DNA of 64,000 bases from Vigna angularis (lineage: Eukaryota; Streptophyta; Magnoliopsida; Fabales; Fabaceae). Below are positions 57,446 through 64,000 of this stretch, one piece after another; the stretch's first letter is position 1; each line of letters opens with the position of its first letter. The notes under the pieces are model-generated. The model was not told where the DNA came from. It did not search any database and saw only the letters and a list, made by a program, of their open reading frames with translations. The translations under genes and the position numbers were made by a program. The stretch lies in contig NC_068978.1 of assembly GCF_016808095.1 (NCBI RefSeq), forward strand, positions 24,997,306 through 25,061,305. The letters run 5' to 3'.

Positions 57446-59040
57446 CTATTTGCAGTTACATGGGTCACAAGTGCAGTTTGATCCACACTTACAACCATTG
57501 TCCTCAGCTGCAACACCCATTTCAGCACCTTCAAATTGAGCCTTCTTAGGCCCAACACCCAAGACTATGCTCTCTTCTTTCTCAGCATAGCTCAAGTCAA
57601 AAGAGTACTTATTGCAACTGTCACACAATAAAATATCAATAAACATTAGGTTCCTTGAAACATGTAGGAAAATCAAATTAGAACAAGAAAAGATATGGTC
57701 AGAAAAGATTAACTTTTCCCACAAAGTCAATTTTAGTGAGATCATGTACGACAATACAAGCTGAAATGAGGAAAACTAAAACTGAAAAACTACTAATTGT
57801 TTCAGACAATTTAATGGAGCAAATGTAAAAAAAGATAATTAAAATAAACTTAAAATCTACTTCATCATTAAAAAATTGTATTTAGTTCTTAAAATAAATT
57901 AGAAATATTTAATTACTATATTTTATGAAATAAAAATTTTACTTTTTTATAAAAGTCTATTTGTTATATGAAAAAACATTTTATATATGTTTGTTCCAGA
58001 GAATATTTACATTAACTTTTGTAGAAGACAATAACTAAATACTTTATAATAATCTATAGTTAAAATACAATATAAAGATAATAATTTAGAAAGGAATATT
58101 TAAGTGACTAAAGAATGTTTCCCATACACATTAAGTAAGAACCTAAGAAGAATGTTTTCCCACAAACATGAAATACTGATTATCAAATAATAGTCATATT
58201 TAAATTCTCCATTGAGCTTTTAATGCTATCTTTCTACTTAAACCATACATATAAATATTACCTTAAATATTTTAAAATATATTAAAAAACTCTTTTAATA
58301 TAGTAGTTTTGAAAGCCCAGACAGCAAAAATAGTACTTTCTGTAAATATTTTACAGAAAGTATTTACAAGGTTTCTACAGAGAATCCAGATTCTTCAATC
58401 GTCAGAGTCTCAAATAAAGCGTACATCTATCCTCTTAATTACCCATGTTGAAAGAAGAATAGAGACTCAAATTTAAAAAGTTTCAACCAAAAGGGTATCC
58501 AGATAGAATCAAAATAAAAAAAAAAAAAGTTATTCTTGGAAAGAGAAACGATTATGAGAGAAAGCAGAATGGAAATTAAAGCAATTAATTAGTCTGGGTT
58601 TAGTTTTCAATTAAAAATTAAGTTGAATTTACTTCAAAAATAGTTAAAATGACATCCAAAGTCAATCCCTAATTTCATCAAACCTAAGCTACTAAAAGAG
58701 TATAATCAAAACCCAGAAAAATTATTATTACAAAATTTTCTAAAACAGACAGTTACCGTGTAAGCAATAAAACAACAGCTCTATCCAAATTCCAAAGGGG
58801 TATCACAAAAGCAATCACAAGATTACATAAAAGAACAAAATCGAAAATCACATAGATTGAGAAAGAAATAATAGAATTGATTTGGTAAACCTAAAAATTT
58901 AAATTAATTTCGACCACGAATTCTCAAAATATATCTTTCAAACGTTAATAAAGCATATTTGTAAAAGAAGCTAAAAAGCGATTCTGTTACCTGCAGTTGC
59001 TGCCACAGTTGCAGCTACTTCCACACCCACAGCCAGACAT
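57446..59040 (-). CDS. MT1: Type 1 metallothionein, two exons
   Basis: Cysteine-rich metal-binding protein of 73 residues, thought to buffer Cu, Zn and Cd in the cytosol. Exon 1 (59040-58991) encodes [16 protein letters not shown] plus two bases; exon 2 (57617-57446) starts within the next codon and ends at TAG. Donor CTGCAG|GTAACAG and acceptor GTGTGACAG|TTGC fit consensus and keep the frame. The N-terminal domain has three Cys-X-Cys pairs, completed by SCNK across the junction. The spacer includes [20 protein letters not shown], and the C-terminal domain [15 protein letters not shown] has three more pairs: twelve Cys in all, the type 1 pattern. The C-terminus is close to legume MT1 proteins as I know them. 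No damage is seen; probably functional. The GT-AG intron is large for so small a gene. Confidence 0.93.
57618..58990 (-). other. Metallothionein intron
   Basis: 1,373 bases, AT-rich, GT at 58990-58989 and AG at 57619-57618 on the minus strand. No gene or complete mobile element is recognisable inside it. The 102-codon open frame that includes exon 2 extends into this intron only by chance. Confidence 0.85.
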
Positions 59041-59146
59041 TTTCAAAATGGAAGAAGAGAGAGACACAGAAGTGCAGAACAAGGAAAGAATGACGCAAAA
59101 CAAACACGCAATTAGCTACAATGAATTTCAACGAAACGCGACCCTA

Positions 59147-59154
59147 ATTTATAA
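59147..59154 (-). promoter_or_regulatory. TATA box of the metallothionein gene
   Basis: On the minus strand TATAAATT, preceded by CT, about 107 bases before the ATG. This leaves a plausible 5' leader of roughly 75-80 bases. Confidence 0.7.
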
Positions 59155-59189
59155 GGAACATGATTAGAGTATGTGCAATCCTGAACATC

Positions 59190-59249
59190 CACGTGTCACG
59201 ATCCTGTGTAACTAGGGGGCATAACCTATACTACGACTTGTTCCACGTG
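59190..59249 (-). promoter_or_regulatory. Two G-box/ABRE motifs upstream of metallothionein
   Basis: CACGTG occurs at 59190-59195 (within CCACGTGTCA) and at 59244-59249 (within CCACGTGG), about 36 and 90 bases upstream of the TATA box. Such G-boxes bind bZIP and bHLH factors and often mediate abscisic acid, stress or light responses. Their use here is inferred. Confidence 0.6.
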
Positions 59250-59390
59250 GATGTCGTTTTCATCACTCGCCGTCCAATATTCTATGGCGTCCTCTTTCAA
59301 ATAAACGTAACCATGATACATTTGGATTTATTTGTTTATTATCATATAATAAATAACGTTTTCTTGCTTTGTAGGATGAATAAATTTTGA

Positions 59391-60335
59391 TTTTAATTTT
59401 TATAAAAAAAGTTATCCTTTAAGATTAGAAATTGTTACTTACTTTTAATTCCTAGTGACTAAGAGTTCAAGTGACTATTCTAAGTGGCACTATTTATATC
59501 TATGATATAATATTATGGTATGATATGGTTTAATTATTTTCATATTATAATAAATATTAAAGGAAAAGAAAAGTAAATTTTCAAAGGATAATTCTTTTTT
59601 AGAAATTAAAATCTAAGACTTTAAAATAAGAAATTAATGATGTAAAGTTTTGGAGAAATAAAAAAAAAATTTACAAATCAAACTCATTCATTTAATTAAA
59701 TTAAAATAAACAATTTAGTTACTAAAGTTTATGCTTTTTAATTTTTTTAATTAGACGTTTTTTTCTTAGTTGTGGGTAGTAGGTATTTTAATACTTTTTT
59801 ATAAATGAGTCGGATGCGGTATCATGCTATCTATATTCACGGGTATCCTTTATCGATAAAAAATCAAAGAAAAATTTAATTTATATTTTATTAAGTTAAG
59901 TTTAATTGAAATTAAAATTAATTTATATTTTATTAGATTAAATTTAATTAAAATTAAATTTTAATTTAATTTATATTATTTTTTTGGTGTATTTTTTATT
60001 TTTATTTAAATTTTATTTTAAAATTTTATAAAATATATTTTTTTAATATCCACGAGTATCTACGAGTACCCGAGTTTTAAAATATCTGGGCATATGTTTT
60101 AAACATGTATTGGACAGATAATAAGACATATAACGAGTGAATGTTTATGTTGCAGAACGGGTACTAGGTAGGCACTATATGTGTCCGACCTGACCCATCA
60201 TTATCCCCACTAATGACCAAATGAGATTCGCTAATTAAAATTGGTCGTTAAATTTATTTTAATCTTTGGAATGATTTTGATGGACGAATTTGAATGTAAT
60301 GGGTGGATGAAAGTTAAAACAATTATTTCTAAAAT
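59391..60335. other. AT-rich intergenic with a short two-copy repeat
   Basis: About 59875-59980 contains two copies of AATTTATATTTTATTA(A/G)- followed by a TTTAATT(G/A)AAATTAAA block. Near 59810-60200 several ACGGGTA/GAGTACCCG words occur in both orientations; the repeat is not identified. No gene is seen. Confidence 0.4.
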
Positions 60336-61510
60336 TTGGTGAACTCACTTAATAAATTTTTCATGTCTAAGAGCTATTTGCCTTACATTTATGTCTTCAT
60401 CAAACTCTTTAACTTAAAACCTCCCCTTGTTAGCAAAATCATGAAGATAGAAATTTTGATGATGCCTGAATCAAGACTCAAGTGTGCACTTTGCAAGAAG
60501 ACCTTCATGAAAACTTGTTTTATGTGTTAAAGCTTTTGTAATTAGTAGAGTTATGTATATGACTCTATTTGTTGTTGATTTCATGTATTGTATACTTTAA
60601 AACTCGTTTTGGAGTAAAAAAAACTTTGTAATAATCAATTAGAACTTAAGATAATAGAGAGGTTTTTAAAGGTTGCTAAAAATTTATTTTGTCTTTAGAA
60701 TAATCGATTTACCAACCTATGATAATCAATTATGACTTACCATAATCGATTATTATAATTAGTCGTTGGAGTTTTTAGGCAAGGTTTTTACCGTTGTGCA
60801 TTCATTAAATTCATAACAATTACCATAAGTGGATAATCAATTATCACACGAGAAATAACAGACAACAGATTTTTTGAGGTGTCCTTGAGTGAGATCTTTA
60901 TATATTGGTTTGAGACTCTCATTATAATACATGAAAACATATATGAGTATTTTTTTTTGTGATAAGTGTGTTCTAGGGTTTTTGTAACCCTTGTGTTGTG
61001 GCTTTAAGAACTCGATGTTGGCATAGAGTAAGAACTTTCACTTAGATTATCATTGAGTGTTGTTGTTATTGCTAAATGAAGTATGTCATCCTTTTTAAAG
61101 ATTCAAAGGAAGTGTTCATCCTTTGTGAAACATTCGGAGGAGGTGTTCATTCTTTGTGGCCTTTAGGAGAAGTGAGTTCCATCTTTTGTGATAACAAGAG
61201 AGGTGTTTTCTAAACCCTTAAACTTATCTTTGAAGTACCTGAAAAACACTGGAAGAGGTGATGGAATACCCCTAGCCATGGCCCAAGCATTTTCAAGAAG
61301 AAGCGAGAATTATCTATGCAAGGTGAAGCAAGCTCTTTCTCATAGGTCATCATGGAGGTTGAAAAGTAATGTAGTTTTATTTAGGCCTTGTATTCGGCCA
61401 TGTAGTATAGGTTTGATTAAGGCTTGTATTAAGGCCTAAGTAGCATAGGATTTTTCCTAAGTTAGATATTCAAACTAAGTGAAAAGTGTGTGTCATGTGT
61501 CATGCTTCCC
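60336..61510. other. Possible retroelement fragment, no gene supported
   Basis: AATCGATTA and AATCAATTA words recur at 60710-60840. 61110-61200 repeats GTGTTCATCCTTTGTG-like phrases. The 83-codon frame at 61188-61439 has no recognised motif and its end is a repeat of AGGC(C)TTGTATT(A/C)GGCC. Confidence 0.35.
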
Positions 61511-61697
61511 TTGGAGAGGATTTGGTTTTTAAAAGGTAGCCACATGACACCCTAAGAGTGGAGAGGATTTCTTTTTGGTAGTGGCTACATGTCCCTCCAC
61601 CATTCGAGATGATTTGCTTTTAGTAGTAGCCACATGACACTCTAGGAATGGAGAGGATTGTGTTTTGTGATTGGTCACATGTCCTCCCATCATTGAA
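61511..61697 (+). repeat. Degenerate 46-bp tandem repeat, four units
   Basis: Units start (T/C)(G)GAGA(G/T)GATT near 61511, 61559, 61605 and 61650. Each ends with a CACATGACAC or TACATGTCC block, so alternate units resemble each other most. About 85 bases downstream is a TATA box, so this could be LTR U3 sequence. Confidence 0.6.
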
Positions 61698-61780
61698 GAG
61701 GTTAGAAGGCATCATTTTTTACCAATGAGAGCAAAGGTAAGAGATCATGCTCTTAGGGTTAGAATGAGACACCCTTGGCC

Positions 61781-61790
61781 TATAAATAGA
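61781..61790 (+). promoter_or_regulatory. TATA box, probably of an LTR
   Basis: TATAAATAGA preceded by GGCC, downstream of the degenerate repeats. No coding frame follows, so it most likely belongs to an LTR fragment whose borders I could not find. Confidence 0.5.
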
Positions 61791-62873
61791 GGTGTTTTCA
61801 CCCTTGTATTTCTTCTTGGATTAATGTAATGTTATGCTACAAAATTATGGCCATATAGTTAGCAATCTAAAAGACTATTCTCATCTTGAATCCATATTAT
61901 GACATTACCCTCATTTAGTTAGATAGTCCATATGTTAGTTTAGATCACACCCTTTTGTGTAAACAAAGTTTCCTATCCAAGAGTTAATAAGGTTAAAATA
62001 CTACTTAGTTTTTAGTCATGAATGATTGAGTCTAAATAATACTCAATGTTTAGCCAAGAGTGGGTAGGTTCAAAGATTACTCGTTTTGTACCTTGCAACA
62101 TTTGTATACTAGTCAAACTTTATCATATTAATCTAGACATGAACATAGTTTAGGTTTCTAAAAAAATCAGAATACAAACATGTTATGCATATCTCACTTT
62201 ACTCTTATCTTTTTAAATCACATATTATTCTTAAAACTAATTGAAGAAAGAGAATTTTGTAAAAACAAGTTTTAGAAAGTGTTTTTAATGGTGCATCTAT
62301 CAATTTAAAGTTGCATTTGACATTCTTCATCACACTTGTTAAAATTTTTAAAGTCTTAAATACATAATTTAACTCTCCTTTCTTATTTATTTTATCCATT
62401 TTCATAAAACTTTCCATCATGAAAGTTTTCCTTGGTTTATTTGGATCAACAAAAAATAAAAATGGGTAAGTAATTGTAATAAATTTCTAAAGAGAACATA
62501 ATGAGAATAAGATGATGAGTTTTAGGCTAATGAAAATTGTGTATAAACATTTGATCTTCATAGAATTACCATTTTTGGATAACATTTAAACATTATCTTC
62601 TAGTACTCGTAAAATAGATCCTTATAAGGAGAATATGATAGTAATGGAGAATACATATGTCTTGATGTGATATTAATAATAGAAGTACTAATGGTAATAT
62701 GGTAGTATTGAAATTATTGATTTTGTTTAGTTACTACTTTGATTTAAATGGTTTTCAGAATGATCACGTAGTCATAGTAACAACACATAAGGATCGAAGT
62801 GGAGATATATATAATAATAAAAATTATAATTACTAAATGTCGTAAAGCTATTTTAATAAAGGGAATATTAAAA

Positions 62874-62875
<2 letters not shown>
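61791..62875. other. AT-rich, no gene seen
   Basis: Stops in all frames. A pair of loosely similar phrases (ACTACTTAGTTTTTAG / ATACTCAATGTTTAG, about 61998-62055) is the only pattern noted. Confidence 0.35.

Positions 62876-62935
<60 letters not shown>
62876..62935. repeat. (TA)n microsatellite
   Basis: Sixty bases of uninterrupted TA dinucleotide. The Ile/Tyr ORF across it is an artefact. Confidence 0.97.
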
Positions 62936-62938
<3 letters not shown>

Positions 62939-64000
62939 GTATTTTATTATTTTATTAAAATAATCCCATCCTGTTCTTTTTTCAAAGTTGTTCTTACCGG
63001 GTTTGGTCAAGAAATCTTTGATGTGAGCTAAGGAACCAGGCTCCGAATTTCAGAGTAAGAAAATCCACTTGCGAAATTATTCGACTCTCAAGTCAAGAAA
63101 AAACTTTTGAGTAAGTATTTTTGAGTAAGAGATAATGATATGAATTATACTTTTATTATAGGTTATAGGTAGCAAGTGTACATTAAATAATAAATATTAT
63201 GAATGACTTTTGTTTCTATCATAATCATATATCACATAAATACTATTTTCTTATTTCACGGGATGGTTAAAATATCATATTTGGATCCTTAACTAGTAAA
63301 CCTATTTGAGCTTGCTAACCTACATTATTAATTAGTGCCCAGATAGGTACTAGTATCCACGGACTATGTCCAAGCAATTTGTCTGTGAATCTTAAAATAA
63401 TTATATGCTTAAATTATTTTATTATGTATTTACTTAAATAAAGTTTATTTTATCAACACAACTTCAATTTTATCCACGTTTAAATAAATTTTGAAATGAA
63501 ATTTCCCTACAAAAGTTTTAATGGTGTGTATGAATAATATATATATTTTATTTATTTATAGTGCTTTTAGCTCATTAAACTAATATTTTTTCATTTGGGT
63601 TGGATTTTATACAGACATGATAATAACCAAGTAAGAAGAAAATGTGGATTTGAAATAACTAAATTTTATGAAATGTTAATATAATTGAGATGTTAAGTAC
63701 ACAATAATACTTAATATGGATTCAAAAGAACAACTAATTTTTACTAATATAAAAAGTTTTAAATCTTAACCAGATAAAAATCATTGTTAAAATTTAGACA
63801 AAGGTTCGTATCAGTTCTTATCTACGAACTTTCGTCGTAGAGTTAACAGTGAATAGTTAATTGGTTCTTTGGCAAGATCGAAGTTAGACTTCGGTTCAAT
63901 CTTGTTAATGGAATTCATACTATATAAATAAAAAATGACATTCAAAAGTACTGAGACAAATTTCGAAAAAAATTAACTTCTGACAATATACAAAATTTTA
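62936..64000. other. AT-rich, no gene seen
   Basis: No coding signal. Near 63803-63833 a short inverted pair (GTTCGTA...TACGAAC) is followed by a second quasi-palindrome (GAAGT...ACTTC) at 63880-63895. Confidence 0.35.

Overview
This window is plant nuclear DNA. The evidence is low GC content, introns with GT-AG borders, TATA boxes, and several classes of plant transposable element. A dicot legume (Fabaceae, perhaps Phaseoleae such as Vigna or Phaseolus) is the best guess. It rests on a type 1 metallothionein with a legume-like C-terminus, an Ogre-type retrotransposon and a Cassandra-like LTR. The species cannot be fixed from sequence alone.

Layout. 1-4.7 kb: a decayed Athila-type Ty3/gypsy element (broken gag, protease and env-like ORF, pol missing) ending at an inverted gag fragment. 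5.7-6.8 kb: a non-autonomous CACTA DNA transposon with ACT target-site duplications. 8.0-8.5 kb: a small possible host gene. 9.4-10.3 kb: a TRIM-like miniature LTR element with AGTAG duplications. 12.4-14.5 kb: Ty1/copia debris. 16.2-17.8 kb: an intact intronless DUF247 gene on the minus strand. 18.1-18.9 kb: a gypsy gag remnant. 19,735-38,983: a 19.2-kb Ogre-like (Tat lineage) retrotransposon with ACATC duplications, the dominant feature. 39-44.7 kb: a 253-bp tandem duplication, LTR-like debris and a minus-strand gypsy gag plus leader interrupted by a Cassandra-like solo LTR (GCTCC duplications) carrying 5S rRNA-like sequence. 46,308-56,677: a young minus-strand chromovirus-like (Tekay-type) gypsy element with near-identical 2.8-kb LTRs and ATCAA duplications. 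57.2-59.2 kb: a two-exon type 1 metallothionein gene on the minus strand. 59.3-64 kb: AT-rich DNA with LTR-like fragments and a (TA)n microsatellite.

Only two host genes are well supported, DUF247 and metallothionein; the 107-codon ORF at 8.0 kb is a candidate third. Nearly everything else is retroelement DNA. The Ogre-like element is the best object of study. Its LTR is made of two LTR-like units, each with its own start motif and TATA box. It has an extra intact ORF1, a gag-protease ORF ending in a G-patch, a short intron that joins protease to polymerase in frame, two RNase H domains, and a long 3' untranslated region holding a minisatellite. A single frameshift and a single nonsense codon break its gag-pro-pol. 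I found no convincing undescribed system. The least familiar signals are the composite Ogre LTR, the candidate env leader intron in the Athila remnant, and the CGAACG-motif cluster in the young gypsy LTR.
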